Assembly: GCA_028280565.1 (NCBI GenBank)
Contig: JANQLQ010000042.1
Location: 1 to 45,433, forward strand
Direction: 5' to 3'
Source: Fulvivirga sp.
GTDB taxonomy: Bacteria > Bacteroidota > Bacteroidia > Cytophagales > Cyclobacteriaceae
DNA: 45,433 bases
Shown here: positions 7,044 through 15,419 of the stretch, piece after piece
Layout: each line of letters begins with the position of its first letter
How positions within the stretch are numbered: position 1 is the first letter of the stretch
Position numbers and translations under genes: made by a program
The notes under the pieces: model-generated
Told to the model about the DNA's origin: nothing
What the model saw: only the letters and a program-made list of their open reading frames with translations
The model's database searches: none

Positions 7044-7574
7044 ATGTCCGAATTAAGGAAGGCCAACACCGATTACCCTTACTTTCTAACCCTAACCACC
7101 GTGGGTTGGATTGACATTTTTACTCGCTCACGGTACTGTGACATGATCATAAAAAACTTGCGTTATTGCATTGAAAACAAGGGGCTGCTTGTATACGCCT
7201 ATGTGATCATGCCTAGCCACCTCCACTTGGTAGCACGCCATGATGGAGCTAAGTTAAACCAGGTAATCCGGGATTTTAAGAGCTTTACGGCCAAAGAAAT
7301 CTTAAAGTCTATAGAATCCGAAACAGGGGAAAGCCGAAGGGAGTGGCTTATTCATATGTTCCAATACTTTGCGAGATACCAAAAGCAAAACGCTAAATAT
7401 ATGTTTTGGCAGAAGACCAATCACCCTATAGAATTAAGTTATCCTGCGATCATAGACGAAAAGATCGAATATGTGCATAATAACCCCGTAGAAGCGGGGC
7501 ATGTAGGTGATCCTTCTTTTTGGGTTTATAGCAGTGCGGGTGATGACTTGTTGATACCTATTGAACCGGTTTAA
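7044..7574 (+). CDS. REP-associated tyrosine transposase (RAYT, Y1_Tnp/TnpA_REP family)
   Basis: A 176-residue single-strand DNA transposase of the HUH superfamily. Family markers are the N-terminal YPYFLTLTTVGWIDIFTR, the metal-binding HUH motif in YVIMPSHLHLVAR (H59 and H61, counted from the ATG at 7044), DFKSFTAKEI, and the C-terminal EYVHNNPVEAGHV with YSSAGDD. The frame is open 20 codons upstream, but the conserved domain begins just after the ATG at 7044, so I start there. RAYTs are domesticated relatives of IS200/IS605 enzymes and nick REP hairpins in vitro. Two direct copies of a REP-like element flank this gene, which fits the usual RAYT layout. The protein looks intact and may be active. 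Confidence 0.92.
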   Translation: MSELRKANTDYPYFLTLTTVGWIDIFTRSRYCDMIIKNLRYCIENKGLLVYAYVIMPSHLHLVARHDGAKLNQVIRDFKSFTAKEILKSIESETGESRREWLIHMFQYFARYQKQNAKYMFWQKTNHPIELSYPAIIDEKIEYVHNNPVEAGHVGDPSFWVYSSAGDDLLIPIEPV

Positions 7575-7626
7575 GTAGTGGTTGAAAGGTAATGGGTCTG
7601 GGTGGTCCATGTTTTACATACAACCC

Positions 7627-7790
7627 AAGAACAGTCGCTTAAGAACAGTCGCTTGGCTCCGGCCGAGTGACCTCTATTCCTCGGCCTCTGGCCGGAGTAA
7701 GATCGATAACTGGTCTCGTCGTGTTTGTTCGAAAGTCGGGTGGAAGAACTCAACGATAGTCTTCACCCGCGAAACGCAAGCGACTGTCTT
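7627..7790 (+). repeat. REP-like repeat, right copy flanking the RAYT gene
   Basis: Matches the left copy at 6762-6916 in order and orientation: AAGAACAGTCGCTTGGCTC, a GGCCGAGTGACC block, the TAAGATCGAT block, CAACGATAG, and CGCGAAACGCAAGCGACTGT at the end. The first 14 bases (AAGAACAGTCGCTT, 7627-7640) are immediately repeated at 7641, so this copy carries a short tandem duplication at its left end. Confidence 0.75.
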
Positions 7791-7863
7791 TAGTATCGTG
7801 TTTTGCTGAGTGGATTAATTTCTTAGATTTGCCCCTTGGTTCCCATCGTTAACTTACCATGTT

Positions 7864-9585
7864 ATGCAGCAATTGAATGATATATTGTCACTGGTCGACA
7901 GTTACATTGGAAGCTCCTTTTGGTTTCCATATCTCCTTATTGGCACAGGGCTTTTCTTTACAATATATCTCAAATTTCCGCAGATACGCTACTTTCGATT
8001 TGCTACAAAAGTAGTCAGGGGTAGGTTCGATAGATCGGATGATGTAGGGGACACTTCTCACTTCCAAGCGCTGACCACGGCACTTTCGGGTACAGTAGGC
8101 ACCGGGAATATAGCGGGTGTGGCCCTGGCCGTACACATAGGCGGGCCGGCAGCGCTATTTTGGATGTTAGTGACCGCGGCTGTGGGGATGACCACGAAGT
8201 TCGTAGAAGTCACCCTTTCGCATAAATACAGGGAAAAAGCTGAAGACGGGACCATGGCAGGTGGGCCTATGTACTTTATGAAAAATAAACTGAATATGGG
8301 ATGGCTTGCCGCCATATTCGCCGTGGCTACGGTACTTTCTTCTTTCGGCACCGGGAGTTTACCACAGGTCAACAGCATAGCCAATACTATGTTTTCCACC
8401 TTTGGGATCAACAAGGCGTTGACAGGCCTTTTACTGGCCCTTTTGCTTGCTTTTGTTATAATAGGTGGGATAAAAAGGATCGCCACGGTTACCGAAAGAT
8501 TAGTACCTACCATGGCCGTTATTTATTTCATCGGGGCATTTGCCGTGATTTTCGCTAACATAGAGAACTTAGCCCCTTCGTTCATTGCCATATTTGCCGA
8601 CCTTTTTACAGGAAGCGCAGCGGCAGGTGGATTTTTGGGTTCGTCCATAGCTTTTGCTTTTAATAAAGGGGTAGGCCGCGGACTATATTCAAACGAAGCC
8701 GGCCAGGGTTCCGCTCCTATTGCCCATGCTTCTGCCCGGGCGCATGAACCTGTCTCCGAGGGAATGGTAGCTATCCTTGAGCCTTTCATTGATACAATCG
8801 TCATCTGTACCATCACAGGTTTGGTCTTGCTCTCCTCCGGGGTATGGAATGAAAAACATCAAAATGAATTTCAACTGGCTGACTTGCAGATCCTAGAAGG
8901 AGCATACACTGATGCCAATGATAACGGAAAGGAAGAATTGTACAATCATATTGCCGGTATAAAACCCCTGCCTTTGTTTTCAGGCACGCTGGAGGTAAGC
9001 GAAGGGAAAATCTCCAATGATGTTTCTTTTATTCACGCCAGGTCACTGGCGGAGGATGTGATGGTATTTAAAGGAGATAACTACTACACAGGGCAGGTCA
9101 TTGTAGAAAATGGTGATGCTAACATTGGGGAAGCGCAAGCCTCTTTCCTGAACCAGTTGCTAGGCAGGAACGATAGCCAGTTGACCTTCCAAGGGATTTC
9201 ATTAGTCCACAGTGCACCACTGACGAATATTGCTTTTACCCGGAGCTTTTTTGGTGAACCGGGAAAGTACATCGTTACCATCGGCCTTTTGCTATTTGCC
9301 TTCAGTACCGCAATCTCCTGGTCCTACTATGGCGATAGGGCCATGACCTATCTTTTCGGAAGCAAATCAGTCACTTACTATCGCGTAGTGTACGTAGTAG
9401 CCTTCTTTTTCGCCGCCTTCACAGACACCACGATCATCTGGACACTGTCCGGCATCACCATCGCCCTAATGACCATCCCCAACCTTTTCGGGATATTAAT
9501 GCTACACAAAGATGTAAAAAGTACGATCGAAAAATACTGGATAGACTTTAAAAACGAATGGCCCGGCGAAAAAACCCCCGAGTGA
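7864..9585 (+). CDS. AGCS-family sodium:alanine/glycine symporter with an inserted soluble domain
   Basis: A 573-residue polytopic inner-membrane protein. AGCS hallmarks are clear: [15 protein letters not shown] (about 73-87), [11 protein letters not shown] (129-139), PTMAVIYF, and [19 protein letters not shown] (269-287). It should import alanine or glycine with sodium. Most relatives are about 450 residues long. Here a hydrophilic stretch of about 120 residues (roughly 335-455, from [13 protein letters not shown] to LVHSAPL) lies between two late membrane segments, after which the usual [32 protein letters not shown] resumes. The reading frame is continuous, so this is an in-frame domain and not damage. 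The start at 7864 is preceded by an out-of-frame ATG at 7859, and no clear Shine-Dalgarno sequence is visible. Confidence 0.93.
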   Translation: MQQLNDILSLVDSYIGSSFWFPYLLIGTGLFFTIYLKFPQIRYFRFATKVVRGRFDRSDDVGDTSHFQALTTALSGTVGTGNIAGVALAVHIGGPAALFWMLVTAAVGMTTKFVEVTLSHKYREKAEDGTMAGGPMYFMKNKLNMGWLAAIFAVATVLSSFGTGSLPQVNSIANTMFSTFGINKALTGLLLALLLAFVIIGGIKRIATVTERLVPTMAVIYFIGAFAVIFANIENLAPSFIAIFADLFTGSAAAGGFLGSSIAFAFNKGVGRGLYSNEAGQGSAPIAHASARAHEPVSEGMVAILEPFIDTIVICTITGLVLLSSGVWNEKHQNEFQLADLQILEGAYTDANDNGKEELYNHIAGIKPLPLFSGTLEVSEGKISNDVSFIHARSLAEDVMVFKGDNYYTGQVIVENGDANIGEAQASFLNQLLGRNDSQLTFQGISLVHSAPLTNIAFTRSFFGEPGKYIVTIGLLLFAFSTAISWSYYGDRAMTYLFGSKSVTYYRVVYVVAFFFAAFTDTTIIWTLSGITIALMTIPNLFGILMLHKDVKSTIEKYWIDFKNEWPGEKTPE

Positions 9586-9593
9586 TATAGTAT

Positions 9594-9693
9594 GGAAGTC
9601 GTGAGTAATGAGTATTGAGTAATTCCACTCCAAAGACTTCACGACTTTAGCACTTCAACACTTCACAACTTCAACACCTTAGCACTTAACACA
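9594..9693. repeat. Low-complexity intergenic repeat between convergent genes
   Basis: The spacer between two convergent genes is built from short variants of ACTTC/CACTT on the plus strand (CACTTCAACACTTCACAACTTC). It is preceded by GTGAGTAATGAGTATTGAGT. AAGTCGTGA (9596-9604) and TCACGACTT (9639-9647) form a perfect 9-bp inverted repeat, so a hairpin is possible. A related GTCTTGGGTCTTGAGT run occurs at 32430. It may act as a bidirectional end of transcription. Confidence 0.5.
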
Positions 9694-11088
9694 TCACCTA
9701 AACCTCACCTTCACCCTCACCTTATCCCGAACCGCCACCCCATCTTCATAAGCAGGCTTCCATCCAGGGCCTTCCGTTACTAATCGTAGCGCCTCCTGTG
9801 AGTAAGTAGATCCCGGGCTTTTTTCAACATTAAAATTAGCAAGGCTACCATCCGGTAAAACATCGAATTTTACAATCACCCTTGCTTTCAAAGAGTCCGG
9901 CGGCATGCGAATATTGTCTTGTAGGTATTTCTTGTAGGCTGACCTGCCAATTTCCGGTTGCGCAGGCGTAATTACCCTCGGCTCACCCGTACTGTACCCT
10001 AGCGCTTGGCGCCTTTCTTCCACTCCCGTTCCCGTGACCACCACTTCAGAGAGCTGGCTCACATCAGGGCTCATCTCCACATCCAGGATAGCCTGGTCTG
10101 CCACCGACACCTCCTCCTGCCTGAAACCGACGTAAGAAAAAACAAGTACATTCTCCTCTATATTAGGGACATCCAGGCTATAATTTCCTTCAAAGTCTGT
10201 AATAGTTCCTTGTAGGGTATTCTTAAGTGTTACATTGACCCCGGGGATGCCCTCTCCTTCGCCCTCTGCAGTGACCTGCCCTGTGATCAATTTAGAAGAA
10301 GAAAAAGAGCTCACCCCCCTTATCCGTATAGATTTCGATACGGCGTTAGCGTTAGCCTTATCCTCGTCTCCATGGGTTCTTTTTGATGTCGTCTCTTTTT
10401 TACGGACTTCGACAGTTTCGGGGATAACTTCGCTTGTCGCAGGTGCCGCTACAGGCGCTTCGTTTTCCAAGGACTGAATTTCGGACACATTGGAAGGTGG
10501 GCTAAATTCATCTTGCCCAACTTCTGCGAGCATGTCATCACTTTCGCTGACCTCTTCCATAGCGGTATCCAGGGTCTCCCCGGTAGGTGGCGGTTGTGTG
10601 GGTAAGTTTGAAGAGCTTTTTGAGTCGGCGAGAGATTCTTGTTCTCCCTCGTGTAAGGCGATCAGCGAGTCCTGTGTCAAATTCACCGTTTCATTGGCCT
10701 CTTTCTTCGCTGATAGAGTTTCATCGGCCGGGGCCGGGGTTTCTGCCTCATTCCCAGCAGTTTGTTTTGGTGATGGGTCAAAATTCCAGTTCAACACCAG
10801 TACCAAGCTTAACGCCAGTAATGATACCGAAGCAGCTATCTTGAACCAGGCCGGGAATGTCCTTTTTTCAGCATGGATCCGCTTTTCTAATTTTTGATTC
10901 AGCCTGGCCAGGTCCTGCTCCAAGTCTGCCCCCAGGTTTTCAAACCCCTCCATGGCTTCCTCTTCAAAGCTCGATTCCAACATTAATCGCTCTACCGCAT
11001 GCATGTCCTCGTTAGAGAGCTCCCCACGCAGGTATTTGTTGACCAACTCGGGGGTTAGATGCTCGATATGGTTTCCTGTAGAACTCAT
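9694..11088 (-). CDS. Chimeric transmembrane anti-sigma factor with CPD and TonB C-terminal domains
   Basis: A 464-residue membrane protein. Residues 1-75 are acidic and helical (LTPELVNKYLRGELSNEDMHAV), as in cytoplasmic anti-sigma domains. A single transmembrane helix spans about 81-100 (WFKIAASVSLLALSLVLVLN). Then comes a Pro/Ser/Glu-rich linker (about 101-260) and a carboxypeptidase-regulatory-like domain (about 267-340, GIPGVNVTLKNTLQGTITDF). A SusC-like linker follows (LSEVVVTGTGVEERRQALGY, about 346-365), and a TonB C-terminal domain ends the chain (about 385-464, with VIVKFDVLPDGSL and ALRLVTEGPGWKPA). It should hold the sigma factor at the inner membrane and sense or transduce an envelope signal. 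Its start overlaps the sigma gene stop by ATGA. Confidence 0.85.
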   Translation of the reverse strand: MSSTGNHIEHLTPELVNKYLRGELSNEDMHAVERLMLESSFEEEAMEGFENLGADLEQDLARLNQKLEKRIHAEKRTFPAWFKIAASVSLLALSLVLVLNWNFDPSPKQTAGNEAETPAPADETLSAKKEANETVNLTQDSLIALHEGEQESLADSKSSSNLPTQPPPTGETLDTAMEEVSESDDMLAEVGQDEFSPPSNVSEIQSLENEAPVAAPATSEVIPETVEVRKKETTSKRTHGDEDKANANAVSKSIRIRGVSSFSSSKLITGQVTAEGEGEGIPGVNVTLKNTLQGTITDFEGNYSLDVPNIEENVLVFSYVGFRQEEVSVADQAILDVEMSPDVSQLSEVVVTGTGVEERRQALGYSTGEPRVITPAQPEIGRSAYKKYLQDNIRMPPDSLKARVIVKFDVLPDGSLANFNVEKSPGSTYSQEALRLVTEGPGWKPAYEDGVAVRDKVRVKVRFR

Positions 11089-11660
11089 CTATTCTTTTCC
11101 ATACAGATCTTAAGGTTACGTTTGCCGTTCTGGACATTACTTTTAACCTTCTTGAGCTCGAAGGTGGTCACCTCTACGATCTCCTTATACGATCTTTTCT
11201 CAAGGTAAAACAATTGGATACAGGTTTTCTGTTCATTTTGCAACTGCTCGATGCACCACTCTAATTTACTCAAATCTTCTTCCAAAACGGGGGAGTCATT
11301 ATCATGATGCATCAAAAGCACATTTTCCACAGCCACATCGTCGATATTCTTAACCTGCGATCTCATTTTGTTTTTTCTACTGCGCAGCTCCATCAAGCAG
11401 TGGTTCTTGCTGACCACGTACAGCCAGCTTTTAAAGTTCTTCACCTCGTGGGTTTTCAGGCTTTCGGTGATCTTCTCGAAGATCTGCATGACCGCATCTT
11501 GACTGTCATCGCGGTTTCGCAGGTACTTAAGGCAAAGCCCGTAGACAAGATGCATGTAATCCCGGTATAATTTCCCTGCCAGTTCTAAGTCGCCGGTCTG
11601 CTTATAACGATCGATAAGCTTTAGTTCTTCCTCGATTTCTTTTTGCGGCCGGGAACTCAT
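11085..11660 (-). CDS. ECF RNA polymerase sigma factor
   Basis: A 191-residue sigma-70 family protein with region 2 (LYRDYMHLVYGLCLKYLRNRDDSQDAVMQIFEKI) and region 4 (IEQLQNEQKTCIQLFYLEKRSYKEIVEVTTFELKKVKSNVQNGKRNL). The region 2 recognition part includes NFKSWLYVVSKNHCL, as in the Bacteroidota ECF groups. It directs RNA polymerase to a small regulon when released by its anti-sigma factor, which is encoded immediately downstream with a 4-base ATGA overlap. It is divergent, by about 90 bp, from the CPD-vWA gene, which is a natural candidate target. The start codon is the ATG at 11660, and the upstream leader is A/T-rich without a strong ribosome site. Confidence 0.92.
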   Translation of the reverse strand: MSSRPQKEIEEELKLIDRYKQTGDLELAGKLYRDYMHLVYGLCLKYLRNRDDSQDAVMQIFEKITESLKTHEVKNFKSWLYVVSKNHCLMELRSRKNKMRSQVKNIDDVAVENVLLMHHDNDSPVLEEDLSKLEWCIEQLQNEQKTCIQLFYLEKRSYKEIVEVTTFELKKVKSNVQNGKRNLKICMEKNR

Positions 11661-11750
11661 TGCTCGAAACTAAAAAATTTTTTCCAACGGTTTATGGAAT
11701 TCTTACTGGCCTTGCATCCCATAGGTGAGTTTCATTAAAATTTATGGATC

Positions 11751-13604
11751 ATGAAAAGAATAGGGATTTTGATACTTCTTGTAACTATGCTGACCTCGTG
11801 GACAGGGCAAGAAGAAAGAATAATAACAGGAAAAATCACCTCCGCGGAAGACGGGACCGCCCTGCCCGGGGTAAATGTACTATTGAAAGGGACTGCCATA
11901 GGCGCCGTTGCCGATATTAATGGCGAGTACCGTTTAACCATACCGGCCAAAGGAGGCACTTTGATTTTCAGCTACATTGGTTTTGTAACCCAGGAAATAA
12001 AAATAGGCCATGAAGCTGTGATCAATGTAACCATGCAAGCCGACTATGCCCAGCTAAATGAAATTGTAGTGACAGGGCAAGGCAGGAGGAGCCGCTACAG
12101 GAAACCGAAACGGGCTGACCAGGAAGCCGAGCAATCTTCCATACATACCAGGGGACATTATCCTTTGCCTGCGCCTCCCACACAACCTAATACTGAAGAT
12201 TATGCTCGTGTAGAAGAAAACGGCTTTCGTAACCCCTTACAAGATCCCCTTTCCACGTTTTCCATCGATGTAGATGCCGCTTCGTACAGCAATGTACGGC
12301 GATTTCTAAACCAAGGGCAGCTACCCCAAAAAGATGCGGTACGCATCGAAGAAATGGTAAACTACTTTAGCTATGACTATCCAGCCCCTCGTGGCAAGGC
12401 TCCCTTTTCAATCACCACTGAAATCGCCGTGTCCCCTTGGAGTGAAAAGCACAAGCTGGTACATATTGGCTTACAAGGTAAAGAAATACCTATGGACAAT
12501 CTCCCCCCTTCTAACTTGGTATTTCTCATCGATGTATCGGGCTCTATGAGTGCGCAGAATAAATTACCCTTGCTAAAGTCTGCGTTTCGATTATTAGTGG
12601 ATAAGCTAAGACCCCAAGATAATGTAGCCATAGTGGTATATGCAGGAGCTGCCGGGGAGGTACTACCAGCTACCAGCGGCGCAGAAAAAGATAAGATCTT
12701 CGATGCCTTGGATCAACTCAATGCCGGTGGTTCCACGGCAGGGGGTGCTGGAATTCAATTAGCCTATAAAATTGCCAGGCAGAATTTCAAAAAAGGAGGC
12801 AATAACCGTGTCATCTTAGCTACCGACGGCGATTTCAATGTGGGAGCTTCCAGCAATGAAGCCATGGAAGACCTCATCGAAGAAAAAAGAGAAGACGGCG
12901 TTTTCCTGACCGTATTAGGTTTTGGTATGGGAAACTACAAGGATTCTAAAATGGAGATCTTGGCCGACAAAGGTAACGGAAATTATGCTTATATAGATAA
13001 CATCTTGGAAGCTCAAAAGGTATTGGTCACTGAATTTGGGGGCACGTTATTTACCATTGCCAAAGATGTAAAAATACAAGTGGAGTTCAACCCCGCCAAA
13101 GTTAAAGCTTACCGGCTGATCGGGTATGAAAACCGCTTGCTAAATGCCGAAGATTTCAACAATGATAAGAAGGATGCCGGGGAATTAGGAGCAGGACATA
13201 CGGTAACGGCGCTGTATGAAGTGATCCCCACTGGCGTGAAAAGTGCATTTGTAGTAGATGACCTTAAATACCAACGAACAGAAATTTCTCCCGAAGCCTA
13301 TGCTTCTGATGAACTCATGACGGTAAAACTCCGCTACAAAGCTCCCGATGGGGACAAGAGCCAGCTAATCGTGCAAGGGCTCAAGGATGAGAATATATCC
13401 ATGGAGAAGACTTCTGATAACTTCCGGTGGTCGGCGGCAGTAGCCGCATTCGGCATGCAACTGACCGGTTCCGACTACAGGGGCGAAATGGCCTATACGG
13501 AAATCCTGTCTTTAGCCCGGTCCGCGCGGGGCAACGACCAAGAAGGCTACCGGGCAGAGTTTATACGCTTGATCCGGTCCAGCCAGTTATTGGCAAGACG
13601 TTAA
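11751..13604 (+). CDS. Exported CPD and von Willebrand factor A domain protein (YfbK-like)
   Basis: A 617-residue protein. A signal peptide (about residues 1-19, MKRIGILILLVTMLTSWTG) is followed by a CPD domain (about 24-98, ALPGVNVLLKGTAIGAVADI). A SusC-like linker comes next (LNEIVVTGQGRRSRYRK, about 102-118), then the YfbK-type N-terminal region (FRNPLQDPLSTFSIDVDAASYSN, about 159-181). A vWA domain (about 255-430) has an intact MIDAS motif DVSGSMS (261-267) and the later ATDGDFNVG. A DUF3520 C-terminal domain ends with AYTEILSLARSARG. The vWA fold binds protein ligands through a divalent metal. No enzyme function is visible. Its CPD and linker closely resemble those of the divergent anti-sigma factor, which suggests that the two act together in envelope sensing. 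Confidence 0.9.
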   Translation: MKRIGILILLVTMLTSWTGQEERIITGKITSAEDGTALPGVNVLLKGTAIGAVADINGEYRLTIPAKGGTLIFSYIGFVTQEIKIGHEAVINVTMQADYAQLNEIVVTGQGRRSRYRKPKRADQEAEQSSIHTRGHYPLPAPPTQPNTEDYARVEENGFRNPLQDPLSTFSIDVDAASYSNVRRFLNQGQLPQKDAVRIEEMVNYFSYDYPAPRGKAPFSITTEIAVSPWSEKHKLVHIGLQGKEIPMDNLPPSNLVFLIDVSGSMSAQNKLPLLKSAFRLLVDKLRPQDNVAIVVYAGAAGEVLPATSGAEKDKIFDALDQLNAGGSTAGGAGIQLAYKIARQNFKKGGNNRVILATDGDFNVGASSNEAMEDLIEEKREDGVFLTVLGFGMGNYKDSKMEILADKGNGNYAYIDNILEAQKVLVTEFGGTLFTIAKDVKIQVEFNPAKVKAYRLIGYENRLLNAEDFNNDKKDAGELGAGHTVTALYEVIPTGVKSAFVVDDLKYQRTEISPEAYASDELMTVKLRYKAPDGDKSQLIVQGLKDENISMEKTSDNFRWSAAVAAFGMQLTGSDYRGEMAYTEILSLARSARGNDQEGYRAEFIRLIRSSQLLARR

Positions 13605-13670
13605 CTATCTAACCTACTAGTTACTAAGGACTGTATGTAAAGGAACATGCTCATAGGAAAAACATAGTAC

Positions 13671-13703
13671 GCTTCTAATAAACCATCGAATTTATTAAGT
13701 TTG
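13671..13703 (+). promoter_or_regulatory. Candidate promoter of the glycosylation operon
   Basis: TAAGTTTG at 13696-13703 fits the Bacteroidota -7 element TAnnTTTG exactly. The -33 region about 21 bases upstream (CTTC) matches TTTG only weakly. Transcription would start near 13710 and leave a leader of about 17 bases before the ATG at 13727. Confidence 0.3.
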
Positions 13704-13726
13704 GTGGTTTATATTTTTTAGAGTTA

Positions 13727-14680
13727 ATGAGTTCCACACAAATATCAATTGTTGTCCCTGTTTATAATGAAGAAGACTCATTCCCCCATTTAATCAAAAG
13801 ATTAAAGGCATTGATGGATGAATCTCTCCCTACATTAGAAGTAGTATTAGTTGATGACGGAAGTATTGACAGGACCGCAGAATTGATGCAAGAGATTTCT
13901 TATTCTGATCATCGATTTCAAAGTGTCTTCCTTGCCAAAAACTATGGGCATCAAATTGCCCTTAGCGCTGGGCTAAGTGTATGCCAAGGGATAGAAGGAG
14001 TAATGGTGATTGATGGTGATCTGCAAGACCCACCTGAATTATTAAATAGGTTTTATGATGAATTGAAAAAAGGCAACGAAATCGTCTACGGAGTGAGGAA
14101 AATCAGGGATGATGAAGGATGGTTAAAAAAGAAAACATCTCATTGGTTTTACCGAATGCTCAACAGGTTAAGCAGTACCACGATCCCTTATGACTCGGGT
14201 GACTTTTGTATGATCAGCCGTAGAGCTGTAAATATTTTAAATACCATGCCAGAAAAAAAGAGATTCATACGTGGCATGAGAGCTTGGATCGGCTTAAAAC
14301 AGAAGGGGGTCCCTTATGACAGGGATACGAGGGTAGCTGGAGAAACCAAATACTCGTTCAGAAAAATGATCCGGTTAGCACTGGACGCCGTTTTTGGTTT
14401 TAGCGAGCTGCCCATCAAGTTTATGCTTAGGTTAGGATTGTTGGCTATCATCATAGCACTGGCATACTTTGGGTATACCCTTTTTCGAAAGATTTTTTTC
14501 GGTGACGTTATGTCTGGTTTCACCGGAATATTATTTTCAATTATTTTATTTTCAGGTGTACAGCTCATTTCAATAGGCATACTCGGGGAATACATCGTAC
14601 GAATATTTTTTCAAGTCAGTGACCGGCCACTCTTTATTATCAAAGAGCGAATAGAACATCAACAACATATCTATGGATAA
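13727..14680 (+). CDS. Membrane-anchored glycosyltransferase family 2 (polyprenyl-phosphate sugar synthase type)
   Basis: A 317-residue protein with an N-terminal GT2 domain and two C-terminal transmembrane helices (about 233-255 and 265-290). Catalytic markers are SIVVPVYNEED (7-17), LVDDGSIDRT (41-50, nucleotide-binding aspartates), DGDLQDPPELL (96-106, metal-binding) and the later KRFIRGMRAW. The layout matches GtrB/ArnC/DPM1-type enzymes that transfer a sugar from a nucleotide donor to undecaprenyl phosphate at the inner membrane. It is the first gene of three that overlap head to tail. The product, a lipid-linked sugar, would feed the GT-C-like enzyme encoded third. The sugar identity cannot be read from the sequence. 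Confidence 0.9.
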   Translation: MSSTQISIVVPVYNEEDSFPHLIKRLKALMDESLPTLEVVLVDDGSIDRTAELMQEISYSDHRFQSVFLAKNYGHQIALSAGLSVCQGIEGVMVIDGDLQDPPELLNRFYDELKKGNEIVYGVRKIRDDEGWLKKKTSHWFYRMLNRLSSTTIPYDSGDFCMISRRAVNILNTMPEKKRFIRGMRAWIGLKQKGVPYDRDTRVAGETKYSFRKMIRLALDAVFGFSELPIKFMLRLGLLAIIIALAYFGYTLFRKIFFGDVMSGFTGILFSIILFSGVQLISIGILGEYIVRIFFQVSDRPLFIIKERIEHQQHIYG

Positions 14681-15419
14681 AACCTATTACCACGAGTACT
14701 ACAAGCTAGAAAGAGAACATTGGTGGTTTGTGGTTAGGGGGCGGATCCTACTAGAACATATCCTTCCCTACACAAAAGCCCCCGACTTATCCATACTTAA
14801 CGTAGGCGCTGCAACAGGCAGGACATCCGAATTATTAAGTGATCTTGGAGAAGTAACTTCCATTGAATATGATGATGATTGCAGGAATTTTGCAAATGCA
14901 TTAACTGGCTTGGAAATAAAAAAAGGCACTATCCTAGATCTAGAATTCGAGGATAATTCCTTCCACCTCTCCTGTGCGTTCGATGTGATAGAGCATGTTG
15001 AGAATGACAAAAAAGCGGTAGCCGAATTAGTGAGGGTGACCAAAACGAATGGGCTTATCTTTATCACAGTTCCGGCCTTCCAGTTTTTATGGAGTGAACA
15101 TGACATTGTTAATCATCATTTTAGGCGATATACATGGTCAAAACTTAAGCAAATACTCCCTTCAGAAGAAATATCATTGGTACACAAAACCTACTTTAAC
15201 TCTCTTCTATTCTTCCCCATTGCTATTTTTCGGGTCTTGTCAAGACTGGTACCTGCACGCTTTTATCGAAAGGGCTCGGGGGCTGATAACACGCTCGTTG
15301 CGAATGATAGCTTTGTTAACAAATTGATGTTCAGAGTATTTGAAACAGAAAGAAAACTCCTTAGAAAAGTAAAATTCCCATTTGGAGTTTCATTGATGGT
15401 AATTTTAAGAAAGAAATGA
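14673..15419 (+). CDS. Class I SAM-dependent methyltransferase
   Basis: A 248-residue methyltransferase. The SAM-binding motif I is LNVGAATGRTSELL (about 42-55), with the acidic residue of motif II in VTSIEYDDD (about 61-69), SCAFDVIEHVEND (motif IV) and NGLIFITVPAFQFLWSEHD. The C-terminal half has hydrophobic stretches (SLLFFPIAIFRVL) that may lie along the membrane. It overlaps the upstream glycosyltransferase by 8 bases and the next gene by 4 (ATGA), so the three are co-translated. In this setting it probably modifies a lipid-linked sugar or a glycan end, though methylation of another small substrate cannot be excluded. Confidence 0.85.
   Translation: MDKTYYHEYYKLEREHWWFVVRGRILLEHILPYTKAPDLSILNVGAATGRTSELLSDLGEVTSIEYDDDCRNFANALTGLEIKKGTILDLEFEDNSFHLSCAFDVIEHVENDKKAVAELVRVTKTNGLIFITVPAFQFLWSEHDIVNHHFRRYTWSKLKQILPSEEISLVHKTYFNSLLFFPIAIFRVLSRLVPARFYRKGSGADNTLVANDSFVNKLMFRVFETERKLLRKVKFPFGVSLMVILRKK

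Noticed and set aside
8058-8513. Long minus-strand frame (151 codons) inside the symporter gene
   Set aside because: Antisense shadow of a clearly coding membrane protein, rich in Ala, Val and Pro as expected from the complement.
10490-10897. Plus-strand frame of 135 codons inside the anti-sigma gene
   Set aside because: Serine-rich complement of the Glu/Pro/Ser-rich linker, without independent support.
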